From assembly GCA_035358715.1 (NCBI GenBank), contig DAOPPX010000002.1, forward strand, positions 62,001-126,000: 64,000 nucleotides of DNA, given 5' to 3'. How positions within the stretch are numbered: position 1 is the stretch's first letter; every line of letters begins with the position of its first letter. Below, one piece after another: positions 26,150 to 34,916 of the stretch. The notes under the pieces are model-generated. The model searched no databases. It was given only the letters and a program-made list of their open reading frames with translations, and was not told the DNA's origin. The stretch comes from UBA8199 sp035358715. Lineage in GTDB: Bacteria > Verrucomicrobiota > Verrucomicrobiia > Limisphaerales > UBA8199. Made by a program: the position numbers and the translations under genes.

Positions 26150-27136
26150 TCAGGTCCTGGCAGCATTCGCCGCCCGTAACGCCAGGCATCCGGCGCCGTA
26201 AAGACCGGCGTCTGCGCCCAGTGTGGACGCCTGGACCTTCACGCGAGTGATGCTGATGGGTTGCGCCCATTTCTTTGCCTCGGCGTAGATGTCGCCGAGC
26301 AGTTTGGTTCCCGGCCCAAACACGCCACCGCCGAGGATGACCTTCTCCGGGTTAAACAGGCTGACGAGGTTCGCCACTGCCATACCCCAGAACTCGACGG
26401 CCTGCACCACGACCTCTCTTGCTACCGCGTCCCCATGGTTGTAAGCGGCAAAGATGTCCTGGGCTCTTAAGTCCTTGTGCCTTCGTAACTCTGTAACTCC
26501 GCGGTCTGTGCGTTCTCTGCCTCGCTTCGCCAGGAGTTCCTTTGCCACTCTTGCCATTCCTTTGCCCGAAGCGTGATACTCGAAGCAACCGCAGGACACG
26601 TACTGGCGCCGGAAAGGGCGGTTCAGTGCCAGCCAGCCAATCGCGCCTGCAATGTCATGCGCACCCCGCAGAATCCGGCCGTCAATCATGATCCCGGCGC
26701 CAATCCCGGTGCCGACTGCGAGAAAGATGGCGTTGCGGCAGCCTTTGGCCGCTCCGCGCCAGGTCTCTCCCAGGATGTAGCACGCACGGTCGCTGTCTAT
26801 TGCGACGCGGATGCGCTTGTTCCTGACAGCCCCCATGAGTTCGCGGCGCAACGGGTAATCCTCCCATCCCCTGATGTTTGGTGCCCAGACCGTGCCAGTG
26901 TCGGAGTGACTGATGCCCGGGACAGAGACTCCGAGCGCAATGACGCTGAGAGCCTCGCTGCGGGCGCAGGCAAGAAGCCTGGCAAGTTCGGAGCAGATAA
27001 GTTCGCCCACCGCACGGCCGTGGCGCCCCGCGAGGGGAACCACGTTCCTGGAGACCACTTTGCCGTTGGGACTGAAGATCGCTCCAGCGAGCTTCGTGCC
27101 TCCCAGGTCGAGCCCGATAACGACATCCTTGGTCAT
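26150..27136 (-). CDS. ROK-family protein with altered active-site motifs
   Basis: A 328-residue protein with the ROK ATP-binding start GLDLGGTKLAGA (residues 8-19) and AVGTGIGAGIMIDGRIL. The motif around the catalytic Asp reads IDSDRACYILGE instead of the usual NDAN form. The sugar-binding GEIGH motif is replaced by GAIGW (Glu to Ala, His to Trp). The zinc CxCGxxGCxE signature is reduced to SCGCFEYHASG. ROK members include glucokinases, N-acetylhexosamine kinases and repressors; no N-terminal helix-turn-helix is present. Given the substitutions, kinase activity is doubtful or the substrate is unusual. It heads the MFS-SIS-sialidase run. Confidence 0.8.
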   Translation of the reverse strand: MTKDVVIGLDLGGTKLAGAIFSPNGKVVSRNVVPLAGRHGRAVGELICSELARLLACARSEALSVIALGVSVPGISHSDTGTVWAPNIRGWEDYPLRRELMGAVRNKRIRVAIDSDRACYILGETWRGAAKGCRNAIFLAVGTGIGAGIMIDGRILRGAHDIAGAIGWLALNRPFRRQYVSCGCFEYHASGKGMARVAKELLAKRGRERTDRGVTELRRHKDLRAQDIFAAYNHGDAVAREVVVQAVEFWGMAVANLVSLFNPEKVILGGGVFGPGTKLLGDIYAEAKKWAQPISITRVKVQASTLGADAGLYGAGCLALRAANAART

Positions 27137-27346
27137 GATTCACATCCTGGGCTTCTGATCGGTATGCACGCGCTCATAGACAGGGGCCAGAGGACTGACG
27201 CACCGAACGTAATGCTGACAGCGAGATGCCACATTGGTTCTGGGCTATTGCTAAACCAGGGTGCCGCGGGAAGCAAGCGGGTTGTGAAGGGATGCGAGGC
27301 GGAACAAGTTCAAAGACTTCGCCGGCACCGGGCGCCCCTGCCCGCA

Positions 27347-28546
27347 TTAGCGCAGGAAGAACTGGGCGGCGGCGTCAGCGAAACGGAGGCCTTGTGGGGT
27401 CAGATGGAAACGGTCGGGCAGAAGGCGCCCCCAGCCTCGTTCTACCAACTGAATCATCTCCTCGGCCCATTCCTGCCTTAAGTCATAGCCGGTAGTCTGA
27501 CGAAACTGTTTGAATGGCCATCCGCTCACCATGCGCAGGCCGAATGCGGCGGTTTCGCCGGCGCGCGAGAGCGGAGGCAATTCTTCGCGAGATCCAATGG
27601 CGCGCCGGCCTTGCTCCAATTGATCGCAATAGAGTCGAGTATCGGACCGGTTCTTGGTCCGCACGCCGCGGACATAAGTGGTCGCGCTGGGGCCAAGACC
27701 GTAGAAGTCCCCTCCGCGCCAGTAGTTGACGTTGTGAAGACAAACGTGACTGGGCAGTTTCGCGGTTGAGGGGTGGCGGCTGATGGCCCGGTCGCAGGCG
27801 AAGTTGGCGATTTCGTAATGTCTAAGTCCGGCGTTCGTAGCTCGCTCGATTAGTTCTTCGTACATGGCGCAAGCCAAGTCCTCATCCGCATCGTCTTTGC
27901 GCGCCCCGAGTTGCGTGTAGAGAGGAGTGTCTTCTTCGTAGATTACCTCGTAGCTGGAGAGGTGCTCGCTGCCCATGGCGATGGCCTCGTTCAGTGTTTT
28001 GCGCCAGACTTCGAGTGTCTGGCCGGGGATGGCGAACATGAGATCAAGGTTCAGGTTGTCAAAGCCGGCTTGGCGTACCAGATCGAATGCCTTGAAGGCC
28101 ATCTGGCGGGTGTGAACCCGTCCGAGGCGTTCGAGTAGCGTTTCGTTAAGGGATTGCACGCCCATGGAGAGGCGATTCACGCCGGCGGCGCGGAGCAGCT
28201 TCGCCTTTTCCAGGGAGACGGTTGCCGGATTGCATTCCACCGTCCACTCTGTTGCCCCAGCCAAGTTGAGCCGATCCATCGCGTGCAAGATTCTCTGCCA
28301 CTGTCCCAGATTCAGAAGCGAGGGGGTGCCTCCTCCGAAGTAGATAGTGCGCGGGCGCAAGTCCCGTGCGACGAGCTCCAACTCTCGAATGAGCGCGGCA
28401 ACGCAGCGATCAATCAGCTCGCTGCTGGCAGGCGCGGAGTAGAAGGCGCAATAGGCGCACTTCTGCGCGCAGAAGGGCACGTGGATATAAAGACTTGCTA
28501 CCGCTTCAGAGGACGGCTGGGCCATGATTACTTTGCCACTGGCCAT
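27347..28546 (-). CDS. hemW: Radical SAM protein HemW (heme chaperone-type)
   Basis: A 399-residue radical SAM protein. The cluster motif CAQKCAYC (CxxxCxxC) follows YIHVPFC, the hallmark of the HemN/HemW group; GGGTPSLL and VECNPATV are the next conserved blocks. HemW members are heme-transfer chaperones rather than coproporphyrinogen oxidases, and the short N terminus before the Cys motif fits HemW. A GGAG sequence about 9 bp before the ATG at 28546 supports this start; a second ATG lies 21 bp downstream. Confidence 0.88.
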   Translation of the reverse strand: MASGKVIMAQPSSEAVASLYIHVPFCAQKCAYCAFYSAPASSELIDRCVAALIRELELVARDLRPRTIYFGGGTPSLLNLGQWQRILHAMDRLNLAGATEWTVECNPATVSLEKAKLLRAAGVNRLSMGVQSLNETLLERLGRVHTRQMAFKAFDLVRQAGFDNLNLDLMFAIPGQTLEVWRKTLNEAIAMGSEHLSSYEVIYEEDTPLYTQLGARKDDADEDLACAMYEELIERATNAGLRHYEIANFACDRAISRHPSTAKLPSHVCLHNVNYWRGGDFYGLGPSATTYVRGVRTKNRSDTRLYCDQLEQGRRAIGSREELPPLSRAGETAAFGLRMVSGWPFKQFRQTTGYDLRQEWAEEMIQLVERGWGRLLPDRFHLTPQGLRFADAAAQFFLR

Positions 28547-28720
28547 ATCTTTACTCTCCAGCGCGTTCGATATTGGCAGCCCAGGGAAGCGGTCGGCAGG
28601 CTTTGGCAGTCCACTGCGCGACCGGCAACTGCTTTCGAAGCCGCATACTCTGTGTTAAGCCTCAAACTAGCGCGAATCGTAGCGCCTTGTGGCAACCCGG
28701 CCGGGCGTTTGCTTCTTGGC

Positions 28721-29095
28721 TCACTCGACTTGAAGGGCCTGATCGAGGAATTGGGGCAAGTGGCTTAGAATGGCTGTTTCGCTGACGAGCAACGTCACAC
28801 CTGCCGCTTTGGCGGCTGTCTGCAGGTCTGTTGCGTCTTCGCCGCTGAACGCAATAACAGGCAGGTGACGGGTGGCGGGGTTCTGCCTGAGGCTCGCAAG
28901 GGCGGGACAGACGTTGTTGTGAGTGGATTCCAAGTCGGCCAGCACCAGCATAGGTTTGGCATCTTCAGCACACTCCGCGAGCTTCGCGGCGTCCGCAATA
29001 ACCTGGACGCGATAATTCAAGTCCTGGAGCCGGTTCACGAGCTGACTGCCCGGCAGCAGCCTCTCATAAACCACAAGCGCAAGGGGTTGCGTCAT
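28721..29095 (-). CDS. Single-domain receiver-like protein
   Basis: A 124-residue protein that folds like a CheY receiver by pattern: hydrophobic beta strand LALVVYERLL, phospho-acceptor candidate Asp in LVLADLES, the Thr/Ser position in IAFSGED, and LLVSETA where the conserved Lys would be expected. Loss of the Lys and of the N-terminal acidic pair suggests a degenerate or phosphorylation-independent receiver. No output domain. Partner unknown; it is divergent from the nusA operon. Confidence 0.65.
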   Translation of the reverse strand: MTQPLALVVYERLLPGSQLVNRLQDLNYRVQVIADAAKLAECAEDAKPMLVLADLESTHNNVCPALASLRQNPATRHLPVIAFSGEDATDLQTAAKAAGVTLLVSETAILSHLPQFLDQALQVE

Positions 29096-29220
29096 GACCC
29101 CAACCTGGAACAGGCTGGCGCCGAATGCAAAGAAATTCGCACCTCCGGGCTCAAACTCGGGGGACTTGGCGGTAACCCCGGCAAGCGTTCTGCGGATTCA
29201 AATTGAAGGCGAATCGGAGC

Positions 29221-29249
29221 TTGACTGTTTTGGGGTAGACCCATAACTT
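29221..29249 (+). promoter_or_regulatory. Possible promoter of the nusA operon
   Basis: TTGACT at 29221-29226 is a good -35 box. A weak -10 (TAACTT) sits 17 bp downstream at 29244. Transcription from here would run through the hairpin at 29291-29323 before reaching nusA. The -10 is poor, so this is tentative. Confidence 0.3.
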
Positions 29250-29290
29250 TTAGATTAGAACGGTATAGACTGCTGGTTTACCAGCTCGCG

Positions 29291-29323
29291 AAAGTCGGAA
29301 GAGCCTTATCTGCCGACTTTTTT
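29291..29323 (+). terminator. Rho-independent terminator or attenuator in the nusA leader
   Basis: AAAGTCGG (29291-29298) pairs with CCGACTTT (29313-29320) and is followed directly by TTT, giving a run of six T. It lies 33 bp upstream of the nusA ATG on the coding strand, with no plus-strand gene before it. It is therefore more likely a leader attenuator than the end of a gene. Confidence 0.6.
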
Positions 29324-29355
29324 GTTCCCCCCTTGGGGGCTGCCGTTGAAGATTT

Positions 29356-30636
29356 ATGAACGCCGACTTTTTAGCAGTCTTGGAATTCTGGGAGCGCGAG
29401 AAGGGCATCAACCGTGATGTCCTGACCGGCGCTGTCCAGGAAGCTCTGTTGTCCGCCGCCAAGAAGGCAGTTGGACCGGCGCGCGAGTTGCGCGTGGTTA
29501 TTGACCAGAAGACCGGAGATATTCGCGCGTTTGCGAGGCTGCTGGTGTCGGAAAAGGTCATCTCCAAACATGACCAGATCACGGTATTCGATGCCCGGCG
29601 AGTAAAGCCGGATGCTCAGATTGGCGAGGAGGTGGAAGTGGAAGTGACGCCTGTGGGCTTTGGTCGCATCGCCGCCCAGTACGCCAAGCAGGCGCTTATG
29701 CAGCACATACGGCGTGCAGAAAAGGCACTGATCTTCACGGAGTTCAAGGATCGGGTGGGCGACGTCGTCAGCGGGACGGTCCGGCGCTTTGATCGCTCAG
29801 ACGTGTTTGTGGATCTTGGAAAATACGAGGCCCTCCTGCCGAACCGGGAGCGCGTGCCCACCGAGGAATACCAACTCGGCGAGCGGATTCGTTGTTATGT
29901 CAAAGCGGTTGAAGAAGGCCCGCATGGACCGGAGATCATTCTGTCTCGTGCCGATCCGCGCTTTGTCGTCAAGTTGTTTCAGATCGAGGTGTCGGAAATC
30001 AATGACGGCACGATTGAAATCAAGGGCATCGCCCGTGAGCCGGGTTTTCGGACTAAGCTTGCGGTGTGGACTCGCGATGAAAAAGTGGACCCGGTAGGCG
30101 CCTGTGTCGGCTTGCGCGGGCAGCGCGTCAAGAACATCGTGCGCGAACTCAACAACGAGAAGGTAGACATCATCCGGTGGGACTCGAATGTGAAGAACTT
30201 TGTCACCAACGCGTTGGCGCCAGCCAAGCTAAAAGCCTTCGAGGTTGATGAGTCCCAAAAGCGCCTTAAGATCACCGTCAGCGCCGACCAGCTTTCGCTG
30301 GCCATCGGCAAGCGCGGCCAGAACGCGCGGCTGACCTCAAAGTTGACCGGTTGGCAGGTTGACATTGAGCCGGAAGTGGTGGTGACCAAAGGTTTCGAGG
30401 AGAAAGTGGCGGAAGCGGTGGATTCACTGGCGGCGATTGCCGGGATTACGCGGGAGCAGGCGGATGTGCTGGTGCATCATGGATTGACCCGGCTGGAAGA
30501 CCTGTTGCAGGCGGATGAAAGCGACCTGGCCGGAATCCCGGAGTTGGGCGATCAGGGAGCGAGCATTCTGGAAGCAGCGCGCGCTGAGGCGGCTCGGCGC
30601 ACTCTCAAAGTTGGTGAAACGCCAGTTACCAGTTAA
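29356..30636 (+). CDS. nusA: Transcription termination/antitermination factor NusA
   Basis: A 426-residue RNA polymerase-binding factor. Domain order: N-terminal domain (1-135, FLAVLEFWEREKGINRDVL); S1 domain (about 137-200, GDVVSGTVRRFDRSDVFVDL); two KH domains (about 200-345, containing GACVGLRGQRVKNIVREL and AIGKRGQNARLTSKL); and a short helix-hairpin-helix tail (365-415). Usual bacterial length. The gene opens nusA-infB-rbfA-nrnA; rimP, normally just upstream, is missing here. The leader carries an intrinsic-terminator-like hairpin, which may allow NusA to influence its own transcription. Confidence 0.97.
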   Translation: MNADFLAVLEFWEREKGINRDVLTGAVQEALLSAAKKAVGPARELRVVIDQKTGDIRAFARLLVSEKVISKHDQITVFDARRVKPDAQIGEEVEVEVTPVGFGRIAAQYAKQALMQHIRRAEKALIFTEFKDRVGDVVSGTVRRFDRSDVFVDLGKYEALLPNRERVPTEEYQLGERIRCYVKAVEEGPHGPEIILSRADPRFVVKLFQIEVSEINDGTIEIKGIAREPGFRTKLAVWTRDEKVDPVGACVGLRGQRVKNIVRELNNEKVDIIRWDSNVKNFVTNALAPAKLKAFEVDESQKRLKITVSADQLSLAIGKRGQNARLTSKLTGWQVDIEPEVVVTKGFEEKVAEAVDSLAAIAGITREQADVLVHHGLTRLEDLLQADESDLAGIPELGDQGASILEAARAEAARRTLKVGETPVTS

Positions 30637-30650
30637 TTCGAGTTGATTAT

Positions 30651-30662
30651 GACAGTACTGTC
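30651..30662. promoter_or_regulatory. 12-bp perfect palindrome between nusA and infB
   Basis: GACAGTACTGTC is a self-complementary 12-mer in the 98-bp nusA-infB gap. It could be a protein-binding site. There is no independent support. Confidence 0.25.
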
Positions 30663-30734
30663 AGGAAGTCTTACGGCCTAGGTTCAAGCCTATGAAGGCT
30701 GCGTGGCAACCAGTGCCCGAGGCGATAGAGAAAT

Positions 30735-33254
30735 ATGCCCGTTCGGATATACGACATTTCAAAGAAGCTCGGCTGGCAGAACAAGCAAGTTCTCGCCAAG
30801 GCGAAAGCTCTAGGTATTGCCGCTGCGCGGGTGGCCTCCAGCTCGTTAGACAAGATTACTGCCGAATACCTCGAACTGGAGATTCTCAAGGAACATCCTG
30901 AACTTGCCGCCCCCCCTCCACCTCCTCCGGCAGTACAGCCACCAGCCCCGGCGGAGCAACCCGCTGTAAGTGTCGCAGCCCCGGCGGCGATCGAGATTAA
31001 ACCCAGCGCGGAACTGGAACCAATCGGAGTCGAAGCCCCGACGACCGGGGGTGAACTCCTTGTTCCCATTCTCCCCGAGACCAAGGTGCCAGAGGTGCCA
31101 GACGAGGTGCTGTGTCCAACTCCCGCGGTCAGTGAACCGCAACCGCAAGCTGAGGACGAACCTATTGTCGAGGTGCCTCCTCCTCCGCCGCCCGTTCCAA
31201 AGGTGGGGGACAAAGTTGGATTCATCCAGTTGCGGCTGAAGCCGGCTGGCAGAGGGAGCGAAAGGCCGGGCGCTTTTAGGCCGGCGGCGCGACCAGCGGA
31301 CCAGAAGAGGACGGATTTCAGCCAGCGCGGAGATTCCCACGGTGGTCGGGCTGGCGCTGTGACGCCAGGGCCGGCGAGAGCCAGGGGACCGGGCCAACAG
31401 AAGGCTGCTGCGCTGCCGAAAGCAGGCGCAGATGCGAAGTCGCTCCTGCCTGGCGATGCTCCGGTCATTACCATCAAGCCACCAATCGTGGTTCGGGACT
31501 TGGCGGAGCAGCTTAAGCAAAAGCCCTTCAAGATCATTGCCGACCTGATGGAATCCGGCGTGTTCGCCAGTGTCAACCAGGCCATTGATGACAAAGTGGC
31601 GCAGAATATCTGCGCGAAGTATGGCTATCGGTTCGAGGTGGAAAAGCGCGTGAGCGGCAGCGGACTCCACAAGCCAGTCGGGCCCCGTTCCGACCTGCTG
31701 GACCCGGACGATGACCCCAAAGACCTGGTCCCGCGGCCGCCGGTGGTGACCATCATGGGCCACGTTGACCACGGCAAGACCACCTTGCTTGATGTTATCC
31801 GCAAGTCCAACGTCGTCTCCAGCGAAGCGGGCGGCATCACGCAGCACATCGGCGCCTACACCATCTCTTTCCCGCATCCCGATCGCAAGAAGGAGTTGGC
31901 CCAGATCACGTTCCTGGATACCCCGGGGCATGCCGCCTTCAGTTCGATGCGCGCTCGCGGGGCCAATGTGACCGACGTAGTCGTGCTGGTCGTGGCCGCT
32001 AATGACGGGGTAATGCCCCAAACTCTCGAGGCCCTCAGTCACGCGCAGGCGGCCAAGGTGCCGGTGCTGGTCGCGGTCAACAAGATTGATCACCCTAATG
32101 CCAATGCGTTGAAGGTTCGCCAGCAACTGCAGGACAAGGGGCTGGTTCCAGACGACTGGGGCGGCGAGACCATCTTCGTGGACGTTTCTGCACTAACGAA
32201 GCAGGGCGTGGACAAGCTGATCGAAATGCTCTTGCTCCAGGCCGACTTCCTGGAACTCAAAGCCAACCCCAACCGGCACGCCAAGGGGAATGTGATTGAA
32301 TCAGGACTGGAGCCGGGCGGCCCCACCGCCACAGTCCTGGTGCGCAAGGGCACATTGCGGGTCAGCGACGTGGTCCTCTGCGGGCAGTACTACGGCCGCG
32401 TGCGTGCGCTGATCAATGAAGAGGGCAAACGCTTGAAGGCGGCCGCACCTTCGGTGGCAGTGAAGATCCTGGGCTTGAACGGTGTGCCCGAGGCGGGCCT
32501 GGAGTTCAACGTGGTGAAGAATGAGAAAGCAGCTCGCGAACTCGCCGAGCAGCGTGGTCTGGAAGCCAGGGCCCTGGGCCAGGAGGCGACGCGCGCCAAA
32601 GTCACATTGGAGAACCTCTTTGCCCAACTCGATTCGACTGCCGCCAAGGTGCTCAAGGTTGTTGTCAAGGCCGATACTCAAGGCTCTGTCGAGGCCATAG
32701 TGGACGCCCTCAAGAAGATCGAATCTGAGAAGGTATCGCTGGAAGTCATCCATAGCGCTGTCGGCACAATCACCGAATCCGATGTGGCGCTCGCCTCTGC
32801 TTCAGATGCCGTCATCCTCGGTTTCCATACGCGCATAGACAGTGGCGTAGCAGACAAGGCCAAACACGAGGGGGTGCAGATTAAGCTGTATGCAATCATC
32901 TATGAGTTGATTGACCAGGTGAAGGAGGCAATGGCCGGGTTGCTGGAACCGCTACTGAAGGACATTACAGTCGGCGCGGCTGAGGTGCGAAAGGTCTTTG
33001 AATTGTCCAAAGGCGCTCCGGTTGCCGGGTGCATGGTTGTTAGCGGGCGCATCGCTAAAGGCAAGGTCCGGGTCCGCCGCCGCAAGGAGATCATTTATGA
33101 AGGAATCGCCCAGTCGTTGCGTCGGTTTCAGGACGAAGTCAACGAGGTGCGTGCCGGCATGGAATGCGGCATTCGGATTGAAGGGTTCAGCGACTTTCAG
33201 ATCGGTGATAGCATCGAGTGCTACACGATGGAGAAGATCGCGCAGAAGCTGTGA
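30735..33254 (+). CDS. infB: Translation initiation factor IF-2
   Basis: An 839-residue GTPase that brings initiator tRNA to the 30S subunit. It begins with the IF2 N-terminal fold (MPVRIYDISKKLGWQNKQVL), followed by a Pro/Ala-rich linker (about 60-235), a second IF2_N-like segment with IKPPIVVRDLAEQLKQKPFK, and the G domain with GHVDHGKTT (342-350), DTPGHAAF and NKID. Domains II, III and IV follow to the C terminus (KAKHEGVQIKLYAIIYELID is in domain III-IV). Normal length. It lies in the nusA operon and is followed by rbfA after 120 bp. Confidence 0.97.
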   Translation: MPVRIYDISKKLGWQNKQVLAKAKALGIAAARVASSSLDKITAEYLELEILKEHPELAAPPPPPPAVQPPAPAEQPAVSVAAPAAIEIKPSAELEPIGVEAPTTGGELLVPILPETKVPEVPDEVLCPTPAVSEPQPQAEDEPIVEVPPPPPPVPKVGDKVGFIQLRLKPAGRGSERPGAFRPAARPADQKRTDFSQRGDSHGGRAGAVTPGPARARGPGQQKAAALPKAGADAKSLLPGDAPVITIKPPIVVRDLAEQLKQKPFKIIADLMESGVFASVNQAIDDKVAQNICAKYGYRFEVEKRVSGSGLHKPVGPRSDLLDPDDDPKDLVPRPPVVTIMGHVDHGKTTLLDVIRKSNVVSSEAGGITQHIGAYTISFPHPDRKKELAQITFLDTPGHAAFSSMRARGANVTDVVVLVVAANDGVMPQTLEALSHAQAAKVPVLVAVNKIDHPNANALKVRQQLQDKGLVPDDWGGETIFVDVSALTKQGVDKLIEMLLLQADFLELKANPNRHAKGNVIESGLEPGGPTATVLVRKGTLRVSDVVLCGQYYGRVRALINEEGKRLKAAAPSVAVKILGLNGVPEAGLEFNVVKNEKAARELAEQRGLEARALGQEATRAKVTLENLFAQLDSTAAKVLKVVVKADTQGSVEAIVDALKKIESEKVSLEVIHSAVGTITESDVALASASDAVILGFHTRIDSGVADKAKHEGVQIKLYAIIYELIDQVKEAMAGLLEPLLKDITVGAAEVRKVFELSKGAPVAGCMVVSGRIAKGKVRVRRRKEIIYEGIAQSLRRFQDEVNEVRAGMECGIRIEGFSDFQIGDSIECYTMEKIAQKL

Positions 33255-33374
33255 TAATCCAGGTCGCCTGGGCCGAATCGTTGCCAGGCTGGATTGGTCC
33301 TCTATGATCCGCTCGTTCCTTAATCAGCGAATATCCGCCCGCAACCCTGTATCGGCATAACCAGGCGAGGAAAG

Positions 33375-33740
33375 ATGCCTTCCCTTAGACTCCAACGCGT
33401 GCGTGAGTTGCTGAAGCGGGAGATCGGCGAAGTCATTCGCCGCGAGTTCCAGGTCAGCGAGGCGGGGTTGATAACGGTGAACGACGTGGATGTGGCTGGC
33501 GATCTAAAGTCCGCGCGCGTCTTCGTCAGTATTCTGGGCAGCCCGGAACAGCAACGACAGGGTGTGGGCCTGTTGCGCCGCCAACGCAAACGCATCCAGG
33601 GATTGGTCGCGGGGGCCGTTATTCTGAAGTACACGCCGCGGCTGCAGTTCCTGGTGGATGATTCTGTCGCGCGGGGCAACCGCGTGCTGGAGATTATCGA
33701 GGAGCTGGAAAAGACCCTTCCCGCGGGCCCACCGGAGTAG
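33375..33740 (+). CDS. rbfA: 30S ribosome-binding factor A
   Basis: A 121-residue KH-like protein needed for 16S rRNA 5'-end maturation. It starts SLRLQRVRELLKREIGEVIR and has the core ITVNDVDVAGDLKSARVFVS and TPRLQFLVDDSVARGNRV. A ribosome site (GAGGAAAG) directly precedes the ATG. Position in the nusA-infB-rbfA order is typical. Confidence 0.95.
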   Translation: MPSLRLQRVRELLKREIGEVIRREFQVSEAGLITVNDVDVAGDLKSARVFVSILGSPEQQRQGVGLLRRQRKRIQGLVAGAVILKYTPRLQFLVDDSVARGNRVLEIIEELEKTLPAGPPE

Positions 33741-33783
33741 CAACATTGGGCGGGCGCTGCCGTGCCGAGGCTGTTTTCATTGC

Positions 33784-34770
33784 ATGAAGCCACATCCGAA
33801 AATTATTGACCGCATTATCGAGGGCCTGCAGCAGAGCCAGACGATTTGTGTCGCTGGCCACATCCGGCCAGACGGGGATTGTGTGGGGTCGCAACTGGGC
33901 CTGACGCTCGCGCTTCAGAACGCAGGCAAGCAGGTGGTGTGCTGGAACGAGGACAGCATCCCGCAGAAGTACGAATTCCTGGATGCGGACGGTCTTGTCC
34001 AGAAGCCCAAGCCCGGGCTGCAATTCGACTGCGTGGTCGCTGTTGATGCGGCCACGTTCGATCGCCTTGGCTCGGTAGGGCAGCATATCGCCCGGCGCAA
34101 GCTCTTTATCAATATTGACCACCACGAAAGCAACTCGCGGTTCGCCGATCTCAACTGGGTTTCGGCCCGCGAACCCTCCACAGGAGAACTGGTCTATCGG
34201 TTGCTGAAGATCGCGAAGTGGCCGATTACCCGACGCATCGCGGACTGCTTGTTCACGGCCGTGTCCACCGATACCGGCTCGTTTCAATATGCCACCACGC
34301 AGCCCGGCACTTACCACGTGGCTGGCGAACTGGTCAGCCGCGGCGCCGATCTGACTCGAATCTGCAACGAGGTGTACCAGTCTTATCCGCTTCCGCGCGC
34401 CCGTCTGCTGAGGCATATCTACAGCCACTTCCGCCTGACGCAGCAGAATCAGATCGCCTACTTCTGGCTGAAGAAGGCAGACTTCACCCGCACCGGGGCT
34501 GACAGCAGCGACACGGAGGGGCTGATTGATCACATCCGCGCCATCGCCCCCGTAGTGGTGGCCTGCGTATTCGAGGAAGTCGAGCCAGAGTTGACCCGCA
34601 TCAGCCTGCGTTCGAAGAGCACGAAGGTGAATGTAAATGAAGTCGCCGCCCAATTTGGCGGCGGTGGCCACCCCGCGGCGGCGGGGGCGCGCATTCCTGG
34701 CAAGCCTCTTTCCGTGCAGCGAAAGGTCATCGCGGCCATCAAGGGGGCACTGAACGCAGCCGGTCTCTGA
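33784..34770 (+). CDS. nrnA: DHH/DHHA1 phosphoesterase NrnA-like (nanoRNase/pAp phosphatase)
   Basis: A 328-residue protein. DHH-domain motifs: GHIRPDGDCVGSQLG (motif with catalytic Asp), VVAVDAATF, INIDHHESNSRFAD (DHH-type motif) and TAVSTDTGSFQYA. The C-terminal DHHA1 domain has the substrate-binding FGGGGHPAAAGA. NrnA degrades short oligoribonucleotides and often dephosphorylates pAp. The frame is open 126 bp upstream, overlapping rbfA, but the ATG at 33784 gives the standard N terminus. It follows rbfA, a common arrangement. Confidence 0.92.
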   Translation: MKPHPKIIDRIIEGLQQSQTICVAGHIRPDGDCVGSQLGLTLALQNAGKQVVCWNEDSIPQKYEFLDADGLVQKPKPGLQFDCVVAVDAATFDRLGSVGQHIARRKLFINIDHHESNSRFADLNWVSAREPSTGELVYRLLKIAKWPITRRIADCLFTAVSTDTGSFQYATTQPGTYHVAGELVSRGADLTRICNEVYQSYPLPRARLLRHIYSHFRLTQQNQIAYFWLKKADFTRTGADSSDTEGLIDHIRAIAPVVVACVFEEVEPELTRISLRSKSTKVNVNEVAAQFGGGGHPAAAGARIPGKPLSVQRKVIAAIKGALNAAGL

Positions 34771-34916
34771 CGCAACGATCTGAGAGCGCCGTGCGGCAGG
34801 TTGCCGCAACCCAATCAGCCGCCGAGCCTTTCCTCCAGGGCTTGCGGCCCTTCCGTCGGGCCTGGCTGAAACGCCTCGGTGACAGCGATTGCGCAGGCAT
34901 TCTCGCCAATGGGGGC

